Below, piece by piece: positions 46,416-56,984 of a DNA stretch of 64,000 bases. The DNA is taken from positions 2,914,001 through 2,978,000 of the forward strand of contig NZ_CP028901.1 of the NCBI RefSeq assembly GCF_003058465.1, in the 5' to 3' direction. The notes beneath the pieces are model-generated. The model was not told the DNA's origin. It searched no databases and saw only the letters and a list, made by a program, of their open reading frames with translations. Made by a program: the position numbers and the translations under genes. Source of the stretch: Orrella marina (GTDB taxonomy: Bacteria > Pseudomonadota > Gammaproteobacteria > Burkholderiales > Burkholderiaceae_B). Each line of letters begins with the position of its first letter. Positions within the stretch are counted from its first letter, which is position 1.

Positions 46416-46524
46416 GACAATTTTCCTCTTGATTCCCTCACGACACATCCCTGTTCCGAAGAGACGGTCCACAGGAACCGCTCAATGGAAAAACCTCGTA
46501 TAGCGCGGGTCGAGCCTGATGCAA

Positions 46525-46575
46525 TCATTATATTTACAAATAAATTATGTTTCAATAAAATATTAGCGTACATTT
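46525..46575. promoter_or_regulatory. A/T-rich divergent promoter-operator between the regulator and pdo
   Basis: The bases between the ArsR gene and the dioxygenase include a markedly A/T-rich stretch. Within it ATTTA (46532-46536) and TAAAT (46541-46545) form a dyad around CAAA. BigR-type repressors bind A/T-rich dyads, so this is the likely operator region; the exact site is a guess. Confidence 0.4.
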
Positions 46576-46597
46576 AATTATCGCAAGGAGTTTGATC

Positions 46598-47455
46598 GTG
46601 CGCTGCAAATCTTTTTTTGATGAAATGACTGCCACGTTCACGTACGTCGTGGATGACGGTCCAGGTACACCTTGTGCCATTATTGACTCTGTTCTCAACT
46701 ACGATCCAAAATCTGGACGCACCAGCACTGAAAGTGCTGACCAGATCATTGCATACATCAGACATGAGAACCTCCGGGTCCAGTGGCTGCTTGAAACACA
46801 CGCCCACGCGGACCATCTCTCGGCTGCGCCCTACATCCGACGGGCGGTTGGTGGCAAGATTGCCATTGGATCAGCCATCCAGACTGTTCAGGGCGTTTTC
46901 AAGAAAATCTTCAATCTGGAACCCGAATTTCAGCTTGACGGGTCACAGTTTGACTATCTGTTTGAACCGGACGAAGTGTTTCATATTGGCAACATTCAAG
47001 CCCAGGCATGGCACGTCCCCGGCCACACGCCAGCAGACATGGCATATCTCGTGAACAAAGACACAATGTTTGTCGGTGACACGCTGTTCATGCCAGACGT
47101 TGGATCGGCTCGTTGTGACTTTCCTGGAGGCAGTGCCCCCGCTCTCTACGCATCGGCCAGACGCATTCTGGCCCTGCCGGACCAGACGCGGCTCATGATG
47201 TGTCACGACTATCCGCCAGGTGGTCGGGAAGTACGTCATGAAACAACGGTTGCGCAACAACGTGCACACAACATCCATCTGCGCGACGGGATATCAGAAC
47301 AGGAATTTGTCAACATGCGTACCACCCGTGACGACACGCTGGCCATGCCCACACTGCTGTTGCCGTCGATTCAGGTCAACATCCGGGCAGGAGAATTTCC
47401 CCCGGCGGAGTCAAACGGGATACATTATCTGAAAATCCCGATAAACGCTTTGTGA
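46598..47455 (+). CDS. persulfide dioxygenase (Blh/ETHE1-like metallo-hydrolase)
   Basis: A 285-residue metallo-beta-lactamase-fold protein. The iron site is the HAHADH of LLETHAHADHLSAAPYI, with further ligands in WHVPGHTPADM, FVGDTLFMPDVGSARCDFPGG and MCHDYPPGG. This pattern is that of Blh-type sulfur dioxygenases, which oxidise glutathione persulfide to sulfite. The start is GTG 46598, seven bases after AAGGAG; a TTG at 46592 is too close to that site. Divergent from the BigR-like regulator. Confidence 0.88.
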   Translation: MRCKSFFDEMTATFTYVVDDGPGTPCAIIDSVLNYDPKSGRTSTESADQIIAYIRHENLRVQWLLETHAHADHLSAAPYIRRAVGGKIAIGSAIQTVQGVFKKIFNLEPEFQLDGSQFDYLFEPDEVFHIGNIQAQAWHVPGHTPADMAYLVNKDTMFVGDTLFMPDVGSARCDFPGGSAPALYASARRILALPDQTRLMMCHDYPPGGREVRHETTVAQQRAHNIHLRDGISEQEFVNMRTTRDDTLAMPTLLLPSIQVNIRAGEFPPAESNGIHYLKIPINAL

Positions 47456-47465
47456 GGCCCAGTGC

Positions 47466-48950
47466 ATGTTCGATGACGCCGAGTCCGACCCGAAACTGCT
47501 CAGTGACGAGGCTGACCGGATTATTCCGACCCTTCGCACACAACTGCTCAAAGCACAGTATCAGCATCTGAACAAGCAGGATCGTGCACTACTGATTCTG
47601 GTGGGTGGTATTGATGGTGCGGGCAAGGGCGACACCATCAACTTGCTCAATGACTGGATGGATCCCCGGCATATCAGAACAATTGCTTTTGGGCCGGCCA
47701 ACCGCTCCGACAAGCAATACCCGCCCGCGTACCGTTTCTGGCAGGCACTGCCACCAAAAGGCCAGACCGGCATTGTGTTTGGATCCGGCTATGCGCCTCT
47801 CATCTCAGAGGCCGTCAAAAAGCGCCCCGATACACGCAAACTGGAAGACATGGTGCTGATGGCAAGGCGGTTTGAGGCAGACCTCGTTGCCAACGGGGTA
47901 CAAGTCATCAAACTGTGGTTTCACCTATCGCGAAAGGCCCAGTCGGAACGTACCAGCCGATTGCTCGAGAATCCGTCAACTGCGTGGAAGGTAAGCCCAC
48001 TGGACAAGAAAGTTCATAAACGATTCTCTCGCTTGAGAGACGCAGGACAGCGAATTATCGAGGCGACCGACTCGGCGCATTCGCCGTGGATCATCATCCC
48101 GGCAGCCGACGAGAACATGCGCAACGTGCGAACCGGACAGGCTGTCCTGCAGGCCCTGCGCAGACAATCCATTCGCGTCCCGGCCCTGCATGACCCGGCC
48201 GAGCTCCCAAAGCTCAGACCGTCTATCAATCCACTGACAAAGCTCGATTACACGGTTTCCATCCCGAAGGATGAGTACGACGAGCAGATGCTCCTCTGGC
48301 TGAACAGGCTTGCCGAGGCGGTCAGACATCCCAAGTTCGTCAAACATCACTCGCTGGTGCTTGCTTTCGAGGGCCAGGATGCCGCCGGCAAAGGAGGCAA
48401 CATCCGCCGCCTGACCCGAGCAATGGACGCGCGCCAGTACAAGATCACCCCTATTTCTGCTCCACGGCAGTTCGAACTGAACCGTCCGCACTTGTGGCGT
48501 TTCTGGAGAGAGGTTCCTGCCAAGGGCAAGATCGCGATTTTTGATCGATCATGGTACGGGCGCGTTCTGGTCGAACGCGTCGAGAACCTGACTCCCAAGG
48601 TATCGTGGCGCAGAGGCTATACCGAGATCAATGCTTTCGAACAACAATTAGTCAACCATGGTGCGATTGTTCTCAAATTCTGGCTCGCCATCACAGAAGA
48701 CGAACAACTCAAACGGTTCAAAGAACGCGAGAAGTCACCCTTCAAACAGTTCAAGATCACGGCGGATGACTGGCGAAACCGGGAAAAGTGGAAGGAGTAT
48801 TACCGCGCTGCGGGCGACATGCTTTCGTTCACCCACACCGATCTAGCCCCCTGGCATGTCCTGTCTTCAAATGACAAGCGTTATGCTCGGGTTCAGGTTG
48901 TCAAGCGTGTCACACAGGCGATCGAAAATGCCATCAAGTCCCATGACTGA
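47466..48950 (+). CDS. pap: polyphosphate:AMP phosphotransferase (two-domain PPK2)
   Basis: A 494-residue tandem PPK2 protein. The N-terminal domain has Walker A GGIDGAGKGDTI (about residue 48) and the C-terminal domain EGQDAAGKGGNI (about 303) followed by Walker B and lid IAIFDRSWYGRVLVERVE. In two-domain (class II) members the second half is the active one and transfers phosphate from polyphosphate to AMP. The N-terminal counterpart GIVFGSGYAPLI lacks the Asp-Arg-Ser-Trp-Tyr pattern and is probably regulatory. It starts ten bases after the dioxygenase and overlaps the HIT gene. Confidence 0.9.
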   Translation: MFDDAESDPKLLSDEADRIIPTLRTQLLKAQYQHLNKQDRALLILVGGIDGAGKGDTINLLNDWMDPRHIRTIAFGPANRSDKQYPPAYRFWQALPPKGQTGIVFGSGYAPLISEAVKKRPDTRKLEDMVLMARRFEADLVANGVQVIKLWFHLSRKAQSERTSRLLENPSTAWKVSPLDKKVHKRFSRLRDAGQRIIEATDSAHSPWIIIPAADENMRNVRTGQAVLQALRRQSIRVPALHDPAELPKLRPSINPLTKLDYTVSIPKDEYDEQMLLWLNRLAEAVRHPKFVKHHSLVLAFEGQDAAGKGGNIRRLTRAMDARQYKITPISAPRQFELNRPHLWRFWREVPAKGKIAIFDRSWYGRVLVERVENLTPKVSWRRGYTEINAFEQQLVNHGAIVLKFWLAITEDEQLKRFKEREKSPFKQFKITADDWRNREKWKEYYRAAGDMLSFTHTDLAPWHVLSSNDKRYARVQVVKRVTQAIENAIKSHD

Positions 48951-49392
48951 AACACACTGTGAGCTGTGCCAGACCGAGGGTGGTCAGGTCCTGGTACGAG
49001 CCCGACTCTGGCGAATCATCGACGCTGGTGATCCGGTGTTTGCCGGATTTACCCGGGTGGTCTGGAACGCCCATGTCAAGGAAATGACGGATCTTGACAG
49101 CGATTCTCAAGCCAGGCTGATAGCGATCGTGCTTCGCGTTGAACGTGTCATGCGTGAAACACTTGAACCCCACAAAATCAATCTGGCCAGTCTGGGTAAC
49201 CAGGTTGCTCACCTACACTGGCACGTGATACCACGCTGGGAAGATGATCTGGCGTTTCCCGCCCCGATCTGGAACGCACCGGCACCTGGTCCAGACAAGG
49301 CTACGCTCGCCGGGCTGAGATCAGCAACTGTCAATAGTCGTCTTAGCGATTATCATCAGGCTTTGATCAACGAATTCCAGAACGAGACATGA
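48943..49392 (+). CDS. HIT-family protein
   Basis: A 149-residue histidine-triad protein. It opens with a CELC pair, typical of one HIT branch, and carries the triad in VAHLHWHVIPRWEDD. HIT proteins hydrolyse nucleoside phosphoramidates or dinucleotides. The ATG at 48943 overlaps the pap stop; an ATG at 48928 is also possible. Linkage to the AMP-using Pap suggests nucleotide salvage, which is inference. Confidence 0.88.
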   Translation: MTETHCELCQTEGGQVLVRARLWRIIDAGDPVFAGFTRVVWNAHVKEMTDLDSDSQARLIAIVLRVERVMRETLEPHKINLASLGNQVAHLHWHVIPRWEDDLAFPAPIWNAPAPGPDKATLAGLRSATVNSRLSDYHQALINEFQNET

Positions 49393-50306
49393 CAAAGACC
49401 TCTCCAAGCCAGACCTGGCGCTCGCTGCTGTTTGTTCCGGCTCACAGTGACAAGTTTCTCGAAAGCGCCCTTCGTCGTGATGCAGATGCCATTCAACTGG
49501 ATCTCGAAGATGCCTGCCCACCCGACCAGAAAGAAGCGACTCGTGGGCGTATCGGCGAGATTGCCCAGCGCGCAGCCGATGCTGGTTTTGATGTCATTGT
49601 GCGTGTGAATCGCCCCTGGCGAATGCTGGTGCGTGATCTAGAAGGGTGCGTGCACCCGGCTGTCAAGGCGATCACCTTGCCCAAGGTGCCTGACGGATCG
49701 TTTATTCGCAGTGTTTCCGAAGTGCTCGACGAATGCGAGATCGAAGCAGGGCTGCCAGTCGGACACACCAGACTGATTGCCATGGTCGAAGATGCTGACG
49801 GGCTGGCCAACCTGGATAACATCGCCCAGGCCCACTCAAGGGTGTACGGCATGATCGTGGGCGCCGAAGACCTGGCCGTATCTATGCGCATGGCAGTTGA
49901 TCCAGATGGTCTCTACATCCCGAACGTCATGACTGTCGTTGCATGCCGCCGCGCTGGTATTGTTCCGCTCGGATTTGTCGGGTCAGTGGCAGATTTTGCG
50001 GACCGGGAGAAGTTTCGTGAAACGGTACAACGCGCGGCACGACTCGGATTCGAGGGTGCCTTCTGTGTTCACCCATCGCAAGTTGAAGCGGCTAATGAAG
50101 CCTTCAGCCCCGACCCCAGGGCGGTTGAGCGTGCACGGGCGCTACTTGAGACGTTTGACGCGGAGATGGCAGCAGGACGCGCTGCCTGCAAGTTTGAGGG
50201 ACGGATGGTAGATGCGCCCGTTGCTGCCCAGGCGCGCCTGCTGATCGAACGCGACGAAGCGATTTCTGCCATGAAAGCCCGCCGGACCGCTGCCAAAGGC
50301 ACATAG
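49389..50306 (+). CDS. CitE-like HpcH/HpaI aldolase/citrate lyase family protein
   Basis: A 305-residue TIM-barrel lyase. Characteristic blocks: SLLFVPAHSDKFLESALRRDADAIQLDLEDACPPDQK with the metal-binding Glu, VIVRVNRPW, AMVEDADGLANLDNIA and MIVGAEDLAVSM, then GFEGAFCVHPSQVEAANEAF. CitE-like proteins act on CoA thioesters such as malyl-, citramalyl- or HMG-CoA; no CitD/CitF partners are nearby. It overlaps the HIT gene by four bases. Confidence 0.88.
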   Translation: MTKTSPSQTWRSLLFVPAHSDKFLESALRRDADAIQLDLEDACPPDQKEATRGRIGEIAQRAADAGFDVIVRVNRPWRMLVRDLEGCVHPAVKAITLPKVPDGSFIRSVSEVLDECEIEAGLPVGHTRLIAMVEDADGLANLDNIAQAHSRVYGMIVGAEDLAVSMRMAVDPDGLYIPNVMTVVACRRAGIVPLGFVGSVADFADREKFRETVQRAARLGFEGAFCVHPSQVEAANEAFSPDPRAVERARALLETFDAEMAAGRAACKFEGRMVDAPVAAQARLLIERDEAISAMKARRTAAKGT

Positions 50307-50316
50307 GTCAAGCCAC

Positions 50317-51075
50317 ATGTCGGGCATTCTGCCGGATCACTTGCCGACCAATTGTCTGCGCGACATCGCGGCGCTCGACACACAGACATTGCCCGCCTGC
50401 TGGCGGGCAATTCTGGATGAGCCGTGCGTGGCCGACAAGCTGGCATCCATCCGGCGAACATTACAGCAGCAACTGGACAAGGGGCTCGTTCTGTTTCCGG
50501 ATGACCCCTGGCGGGCGCTTAGACTCACTCCTTTATCGGAGGTCAAGGTCGTCATTCTCGGCCAGGACCCCTATCATGGACCAAATCAGGCGCGTGGGCT
50601 GGCATTTTCTGTGGACAGTCACTGTCCGACGCCACCGAGCCTGCGCAATATTTTCAAGGAGCTGGACCGCGGCAGCGAGCCGGGATTGCGGCCACCTCGA
50701 AGCAACGATCTCACCGAATGGGCCAGACAAGGTGTGCTGCTGCTGAACGCGAGTCTGACCGTACAACAAGGGGCTGCCGCCTCGCATGCGAGGATTGGCT
50801 GGCAGACCGTCACTGACAGGCTCATCAGCGCTGTTGCGGCACGTCATCAGCCAACCGTGTACCTGCTATGGGGACGCCACGCGCAGGAAAAGCGCTCGTT
50901 GATCGAGGCTGGCAACACGGCACCCGATACTGACAGGATGCATAGTATTCTCACGGCCAATCATCCATCACCTCTTTCGGCCATGCGTGGCCCGACACCC
51001 TTCATCGGTTGCGATCATTTCCAACTGACCAATCAGTGGCTTGTCAAAAGGGATCAGACTCCCATCGTGTGGTGA
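50317..51075 (+). CDS. ung: uracil-DNA glycosylase, family 1
   Basis: A 252-residue repair enzyme that removes uracil from DNA. The catalytic water-activating motif VVILGQDPYHGPNQARGLAFSV (Asp and His) and the DNA-intercalation loop ANHPSPLSAMRG are intact, as is the VLLLNASLTVQQG block. The N-terminal 60 residues are more variable, as usual. It begins ten bases after the CitE-like gene. Confidence 0.94.
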   Translation: MSGILPDHLPTNCLRDIAALDTQTLPACWRAILDEPCVADKLASIRRTLQQQLDKGLVLFPDDPWRALRLTPLSEVKVVILGQDPYHGPNQARGLAFSVDSHCPTPPSLRNIFKELDRGSEPGLRPPRSNDLTEWARQGVLLLNASLTVQQGAAASHARIGWQTVTDRLISAVAARHQPTVYLLWGRHAQEKRSLIEAGNTAPDTDRMHSILTANHPSPLSAMRGPTPFIGCDHFQLTNQWLVKRDQTPIVW

Positions 51076-51392
51076 TTAATCCGGATTTGGCAGCGACTCA
51101 AAAGATTTTTTGACGTCTGTTACAAAAAATTTGATCGCCATGCAACATTCCGGAAATTTTCTATGTCCTCATAGGGAAAGTGAAAGAAAAGTGCGACATT
51201 GAACAGGCCGGAGTCCCGGTTGATCTGCTGCGGATGCTGGTCTTTTTGTGAAACCGGGGGTTTACCCTGAAGCGAATTGCGGTTACACTCCGTGCTCTTA
51301 TCGATTTCTGACCCCTTTCCTTTCGCAGCCCTTTTGGCATTTACGCGTTCGGTTGATACGGTCGGCACGATTCAAATCAACCAAGGAAAGTT
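51076..51392 (+). other. 317-base leader region of rhlE
   Basis: No gene is recognised here. A plausible sigma-70 promoter (TTTACC at 51261-51266, TACACT at 51284-51289, 17-base spacer) would give a 5' untranslated leader of about 95 bases. Long leaders are common for cold-inducible RNA helicases; no specific structure was worked out. The ribosome site AAGGAAAG lies just before the ATG at 51393. Confidence 0.4.
51261..51289 (+). promoter_or_regulatory. candidate rhlE promoter
   Basis: TTTACC and TACACT each match four of six consensus bases with the ideal 17-base spacing, about 105 bases upstream of the rhlE start. Confidence 0.4.
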
Positions 51393-52751
51393 ATGTCATT
51401 CCAATCTCTGGGCCTTGCCCCAGCGTTGTTGCGCGCCATTGATAAATCCGGTTTCACGCAACCTACTGAAGTTCAATCACAATCCATTCCTGCCGCTTTA
51501 ACTGGCAAAGACCTGATGGTCAGCGCCCAGACAGGTAGCGGCAAGACAGCTGCGTTCATGCTGCCCGCTCTGCAGAAGCTGGCTGGCAACCCTGGCAATG
51601 CCGGACGCGGCGTTCAAATTCTGGTTCTGACACCCACCCGCGAACTGGCCCAGCAGGTCAGCGACGCAAGTGGTCTGCTTGGCGCAGAACTCGGCGGTCT
51701 GCGTGTGACCACAGTCGTTGGCGGCGTGCCCTATGGTGCGCAACTCAAGGCACTGTCACGGCGCGTCGACGTACTGGTGGCGACACCCGGACGACTGATC
51801 GACCACTTGAACACCAAACGTGTTGACCTGTCGACTGTTCACACACTGATCCTCGACGAAGCGGACCGCATGCTCGACATGGGCTTCATTGATGACATCA
51901 AGATGCTGGTTTCGAAGACCCCTGCAAGCCGTCAGACCCTGCTGTTCTCGGCAACTCTGGATGGCAATGTGGCCAAGCTCGCTGCCAACATGATGCGCGA
52001 CCCGGTCCGCATCGAAGTGAGCGCATCGAACAAGCCTCACGCACAGATTTCGCAAAGCGTGCTTTATGCAGATGATGGCGCCCACAAGCGCCGTCTGCTG
52101 GACCACGTTCTGCGCGACGCCAGCCTGGACCAGGCAATCGTCTTCACCGCGACCAAACGTGGCGCTGACGATCTTGCTGAAGCACTGAATGACGAAGGAT
52201 TCCAGGCGATGGCTTTGCATGGCGACATGAACCAGCGTCAACGTACCCGTACCCTGACTGCCATGCAGCGTGGTCGTATCCGCGTACTGGTTGCTACTGA
52301 CGTTGCCGCTCGCGGCATTGACGTACAAACAATCAGCCACGCCATCAACTTCGATCTTCCGATGCAGGCTGAAGACTACGTACACCGTATTGGTCGTACT
52401 GGACGCGCCGGACGCTCAGGCACGGCGATCACTTTGGTTGAACACCGCGAACGCCACAAGATCCGCCGGATTGAGCATTTTGTCGGCCATCCTATTCCGA
52501 CCAGCGAAATCGAAGGCCTGGAGCCACGACGCATGGCAGAGAAGGCCAAACCACGTCGCACTCCGGGATCAGGACGTCCGAATGCACGTGCTGGTGCACG
52601 CCCAAGCGCACACCCTGGCAGCAAACCCTCTACTCCCGTACATGCACGACGCGCCCCCAGCAAAGAGAATACGTTCAATGAGTTCGGTGCCCGACCACCC
52701 CGCGCAAAGCCACGTCCAGCAGGGCGTGCGCGTCAGCGCAGCAGCGTTTGA
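51393..52751 (+). CDS. rhlE: DEAD-box RNA helicase RhlE
   Basis: A 452-residue ATP-dependent RNA helicase. Motifs in order: Q motif in FTQPTEVQSQSIP, Walker A AQTGSGKT, PTREL, TPGR, DEAD (LILDEADRMLDMGF), SAT (LLFSATLD), and in the second RecA lobe ATDVAARGIDV and HRIGRTGRAG. After residue 380 comes a basic Arg/Pro/Ala-rich tail typical of RhlE, used to grip RNA. It takes part in ribosome maturation or RNA decay. The last 74 bases overlap the next gene if that begins at 52678. Confidence 0.93.
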   Translation: MSFQSLGLAPALLRAIDKSGFTQPTEVQSQSIPAALTGKDLMVSAQTGSGKTAAFMLPALQKLAGNPGNAGRGVQILVLTPTRELAQQVSDASGLLGAELGGLRVTTVVGGVPYGAQLKALSRRVDVLVATPGRLIDHLNTKRVDLSTVHTLILDEADRMLDMGFIDDIKMLVSKTPASRQTLLFSATLDGNVAKLAANMMRDPVRIEVSASNKPHAQISQSVLYADDGAHKRRLLDHVLRDASLDQAIVFTATKRGADDLAEALNDEGFQAMALHGDMNQRQRTRTLTAMQRGRIRVLVATDVAARGIDVQTISHAINFDLPMQAEDYVHRIGRTGRAGRSGTAITLVEHRERHKIRRIEHFVGHPIPTSEIEGLEPRRMAEKAKPRRTPGSGRPNARAGARPSAHPGSKPSTPVHARRAPSKENTFNEFGARPPRAKPRPAGRARQRSSV

Positions 52752-53877
52752 GCATAGCCAACGAGTTTCTGACCACCTGCACCGGTGCATCGCCCGGGCA
52801 GGTGGCTGGCTAAGCTTCAAAGACTGGATGACTGAGGTGCTTTACGCACCCGGCCTCGGTTATTACACAGCTGGTTCGCGCAAACTTGCGCAACGCAGTG
52901 ATCCAGACGTACGGCATCCAGGGGGTGACTTCGTCACCGCTCCTGAACTTAGCCCGGCATTCGGGCGTACCCTGGCCCTCCAGATCAGTCAGGCCATGAC
53001 CCAAAACGGTCTCACCCGGATTCTCGAGTTCGGCGCGGGTTCCGGACAACTGGCCCAGGACATCATCGAGGCACTTCATGCCCTCGGTGTTCACAATTTC
53101 CAGTACAGCATACTTGAGATCTCCCAGGACCTGCGCGAGCGTCAGCAAGCGAAGCTACCGGCGACAGCCAAGGTGCAGTGGATCGACACCCTCCCCGATA
53201 CATTTGAAGGCATCGTGCTCGCTAACGAAGTCCTCGATGCCATGCCTGTGCATGTGCTCAGATGGAACGATGACGCAAGCGGGGTGCTTGAACGAGGCGT
53301 GATATCCCTTGAGAATGACTTCGCCTGGCAAGACCGTCGCGCTGAATCACACCTTGAACAGACACTGCGCGAGCGGATGCCAGCGCTGCCTGGATACACG
53401 ACCGAGATCAACCTGCCAGCAGAAGCCTGGACACGCACACTCGCCAGCCATCTGAAACGCGGTCTGGTTCTGCTGGTTGACTACGGATTCAGTCGTCTGG
53501 AGTACTACCACCCTCAGCGTAATCGCGGCACACTGATGTGCCATATCCAGCACCGTGCCCACGACAATCCGTTCTTTGCCCCCGGCCTGCAGGACATCAC
53601 CGCTCACGTTGACTTTTCTGCTGTGGCAGCCAGTGCCCATCAATCTGGGCTGGACGTGCTGGGGTACACCAGTCAGGCACGTTTTCTGCTGAACGCTGGG
53701 CTACACGATGTGCTGACCCATAGCACGGACCTGCAGACCACGCAGGCAATGCGAGCCGTGGAGAAACTGGTCTCTGAAGCGGAAATGGGTGAGCTTTTTA
53801 AGGTATTAGCACTCGGACGCGACATCGATCCGATACTTCAAGGGTTCGTGCGTGCAGATCGCCTGCATCAACTCTGA
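52678..53877 (+). CDS. SAM-dependent methyltransferase, MidA/DUF185 family
   Basis: A 399-residue protein homologous to MidA/NDUFAF7, which methylates an arginine of a complex I subunit in mitochondria. Family blocks: [45 protein letters not shown], the SAM site [30 protein letters not shown] and [18 protein letters not shown]. The ATG at 52678 overlaps rhlE by 74 bases in another frame; GTG codons at 52726 or 52732 would shorten the overlap and still keep the domain. The bacterial substrate is not known. Confidence 0.85.
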   Translation: MSSVPDHPAQSHVQQGVRVSAAAFEHSQRVSDHLHRCIARAGGWLSFKDWMTEVLYAPGLGYYTAGSRKLAQRSDPDVRHPGGDFVTAPELSPAFGRTLALQISQAMTQNGLTRILEFGAGSGQLAQDIIEALHALGVHNFQYSILEISQDLRERQQAKLPATAKVQWIDTLPDTFEGIVLANEVLDAMPVHVLRWNDDASGVLERGVISLENDFAWQDRRAESHLEQTLRERMPALPGYTTEINLPAEAWTRTLASHLKRGLVLLVDYGFSRLEYYHPQRNRGTLMCHIQHRAHDNPFFAPGLQDITAHVDFSAVAASAHQSGLDVLGYTSQARFLLNAGLHDVLTHSTDLQTTQAMRAVEKLVSEAEMGELFKVLALGRDIDPILQGFVRADRLHQL

Positions 53878-54992
53878 GTTTGCCTGACAGCCTCAAGTCG
53901 TGCCTGCCGGACGGCTGAGCTGATTGCTTGCGCGCCCGCGCTGGCCAGAGGCCGGGCGATCGCTCCCGCATCCACGCTGCGTGCAGCACGCAAGGCATTT
54001 ACCCAGCCAATCTGATCGTGACCGAGCAACCAGGCGGTCAGTGTCAGCAATGCCTCCATCCGTTCTGGTCTTCTCAAACCGTCAGCCTTCTCGATCAAAG
54101 AAAGCATTGCTTGCGCAGTGTCGGGTGAGACCTGCTCTGGAGGGCGGGAAAGCGCTTGCAGAATGACAGGAAAGAGCTCGGCCCATTGCGCGCATTCCGA
54201 TGTGGCTCGCAAGCCTGTCGCCAAAGACTTTCGATCTTCGGTACGGTACATGGCAAGCGCATACATTGTCTGCAAAGGCGGATCAAGCTCTCGTCGTGCA
54301 TGATCAAGTTGGTGTCCGAGCGCCTCGTCAAAGACAAAGCCAGGCATGATCACACCGAGTGCGTCACAATCCTGCAGCACCTGAAACATCCGGGATGGCT
54401 TCTCACTTCGCAGCCCGCGCGAGATCTCCTGCCACATCCGCTCCGGCACCAGATGATCCACTTCACCATTTGCCACCATCTTCCTGCATAGTGCCAAGGT
54501 GGTCTCTGCAACGTCGAATTCGGTAAACCGGGCGGCAAATCGCGCCAGCCTCAGAATCCGCACTGGATCTTCCTCAAAAGCAGGTCCAACATGCCGCAGC
54601 ACACGTCGCTCGAGATCCTGCTGTCCGCCATAGGGATCCACAATCTCACCATCTGGGCGCTGGGCCATCGCATTGATAGTAAGATCGCGACGCGCAAGAT
54701 CCTGCTCCAGCGTCACTTCGCACCCGGTATAAAAAGTAAATCCCTTATAACCACGCCCAGACTTACGCTCGGTTCTGGCCAGAGCAAACTCTTCTTTGGT
54801 TACCGGGTGCAAAAACACCGGAAAATCGGCACCGACAGGCAGAAAACCTCGGTCTTGCATCTGGTCAGGACCAGCACCAACTACAACCCAGTCCCGGTCA
54901 CCGCAGACAAGTCCCAGCAATCCATCCCTGACTGCACCACCCACAATGTAAACATCCAGGCCCGCAAGCAAAGGGTCATCGATACGGATCAC
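53868..54992 (-). CDS. cca: CCA-adding enzyme (tRNA nucleotidyltransferase)
   Basis: A 374-residue class II nucleotidyltransferase that builds or repairs the tRNA 3' CCA end. The head carries [14 protein letters not shown] and the catalytic Asp-x-Asp in GDRDWVVVG; the ATP/CTP-selecting [10 protein letters not shown] and [17 protein letters not shown] follow. It lacks an obvious C-terminal HD motif, so it is shorter than the E. coli multifunctional form. The GTG at 54992 is preferred to 55076 because the longer frame lies within the upstream slt gene. Convergent overlap of 10 bases with the MidA-like gene. Confidence 0.88.
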   Translation of the reverse strand: MIRIDDPLLAGLDVYIVGGAVRDGLLGLVCGDRDWVVVGAGPDQMQDRGFLPVGADFPVFLHPVTKEEFALARTERKSGRGYKGFTFYTGCEVTLEQDLARRDLTINAMAQRPDGEIVDPYGGQQDLERRVLRHVGPAFEEDPVRILRLARFAARFTEFDVAETTLALCRKMVANGEVDHLVPERMWQEISRGLRSEKPSRMFQVLQDCDALGVIMPGFVFDEALGHQLDHARRELDPPLQTMYALAMYRTEDRKSLATGLRATSECAQWAELFPVILQALSRPPEQVSPDTAQAMLSLIEKADGLRRPERMEALLTLTAWLLGHDQIGWVNALRAARSVDAGAIARPLASAGAQAISSAVRQARLEAVRQTQS

Positions 54993-55014
54993 GACCCCAA
55001 CTCCTGTCCACGAA

Positions 55015-56984
55015 TCATCTCGGGCGCACCTCACCGAGCCGTTGCTTGAGTGATTGTGGCTCTCCGGTAAAGACACCCGAGTAATACGTCGCGTTAGACA
55101 GAACTTTCTTCACGTAATCGCGGGTTTCACTGAAAGGGATGGTTTCCGCAAAAATCGCGCCCTCTACCGGACTGGACAATGTCGCCCGCCAGCTCTTTGG
55201 ACGGCCCGGACCAGCGTTGTAACCGGCACTGGCCAGAACAAAAGAGCCATCCAGATCATCCAGCACCATACGGAGATAGTTGGTTCCAAGCGCCGTATTG
55301 ACATCAAAGTCGTTAACTCGCGAAGGCCTGAAGTCCTTCATTCCGATCCGTCTTGCAACATACCGTGCAGTAGCCGGCATCAGCTGCATCAACCCCGAAG
55401 CACCGGCAACCGAGCGAGCATCCATCACGAAGCGGGACTCCTGCCTTATCAAACCATATACCCAGGCCGGATCAAGGTTGATAGAGCGAGCCTGTTTAGA
55501 GACGCGCTCCTCAAATGGAGCAATAAACCTTTGAGAAAAATCGAAATTTTCCTGAGTTCTCTCTGATGTGTTTACAACTCGGTCATAGATCTGTTGCTCC
55601 CTCGCAAACTCGGCCGCCGCCAGAAGCTCGCGATCATTCAGCCCTCGCAACCCGTAATTCCACTGGGGAACAGCTTCCGGGCGCCAACCCTGTCTGAATA
55701 AGGCGACGGCCTGTTGCAGGTGTGGATTGCTCCGGGCCTGCTGCAACTCCTGCGCTGTGACCGGGGGGGAGGCACCGGAATCAGAATCGGACGACCGAGC
55801 TCTTCGAGTGCCAGCTGACCGTAAAAATCCAGATCCTTTGCAATCGATGCATAGATTTGATTCGCAGCCTGCTGATCCCCCTGCGCAGCGAGCGCTCGGG
55901 CCTTCCAGTATTGCCAGGTGTTATCAGAACGCAACGCTGGCGGCATCCAGTCGATCGCGGTCTGAACCCATTTCCAGTCAATCACTGGCTGTCGAAGGGC
56001 AGCACGCACTCTCCACTCGTAGTTGGAGGGGCTCAGCTCGATATTACCTGCCTGCCTGTAGAGATGGTCGGCACGTGTCATCTCGAGATTGAGAGCATCC
56101 CGGAACGCAATCTGAACCCTCACCCACGCCAACAACTCCGGCGGCAGACGATTCTGCCAGCTCTTCCCGACGTAAGCAGCCGTACCGGAGAGATCATCAC
56201 GCGCCATGCGCGCCAGGCCCATTGCGGCAATCAGTGCGTCATCGCCAGTCAAGCGCCCCTTCTGGGCACGCACCCAGCGACCGGGATTGGCCATCATGTT
56301 TTTGTAGGTCTGCAACGCAGCCCGATCAAATATATGGCTAGCGATCCGTTCGGCAGTCCTCGTATGATTGATCTCCAGAGCATCCAGCATCATCGGAGTC
56401 AGCTGCCTGCGAGTCAACACGCCATCGGCAACCAGTTGCGCCATCATCGACCAACAGGTCTGGCCCGGCGCGAAGTCCCGCACGGCCTCCTCAGCCGTGG
56501 CTCGCTTGCCGGTCATATGACGCGACTCAATCTTGGCGCAACGCACCTGATTGTTATACCAGATGAATTCGCCGATTTCCTGGATCGTCTTGAAGTCACC
56601 GTGTTCGGCTGCGGCAAGCACCCATTCCGCCCGGACCCGGTCAGCCATATAGCTACCCGGATATCGTTCCAGAAATGCTTGCGCAACCGGAATTTGCTGG
56701 GTGGACAGCGCTTGCTTGATGGCCCCTTGAGCCACCCAGAAGTCTGCGTAGATGCCTAGCACGTCACCTTGCGCCTGATCGGCCAGCGAAGGCAGCCTGC
56801 CCCACTGTCCTTGCCGAACGGCTTCCCGCGCCTGAGCAACAGCTCGAGCTTGTGGTGTATCAATATCGTATTGAAAACCTGAGGAGGTCCCCTGCGCCTG
56901 AGCAGGTGAAAGCAGCAGTGAGCTCACCATCACAGTCAGGCCTACAGTTACACCTCGCCACGAAACTGAACATATCTTTGACAT
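55015..56984 (-). pseudogene. slt: soluble lytic murein transglycosylase, frame-broken
   Basis: The N-terminal 440 residues (from ATG 56984) have a signal peptide ending near SPAQAQ and the alpha-superhelical U and L domains. The catalytic SLT domain, including GLIRQESRFVMDARSVAGASGLMQLMPATA and SAGYNAGPGRPKSW, is in another frame (to 55015). The break is a run of seven C on the minus strand (55763-55769); one more C restores ILIPVPPPPVTAQELQQAR without loss. Completed, this is a normal-length Slt that trims peptidoglycan in the periplasm. A base-count error in the homopolymer is at least as likely as a real mutation. Confidence 0.85.
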
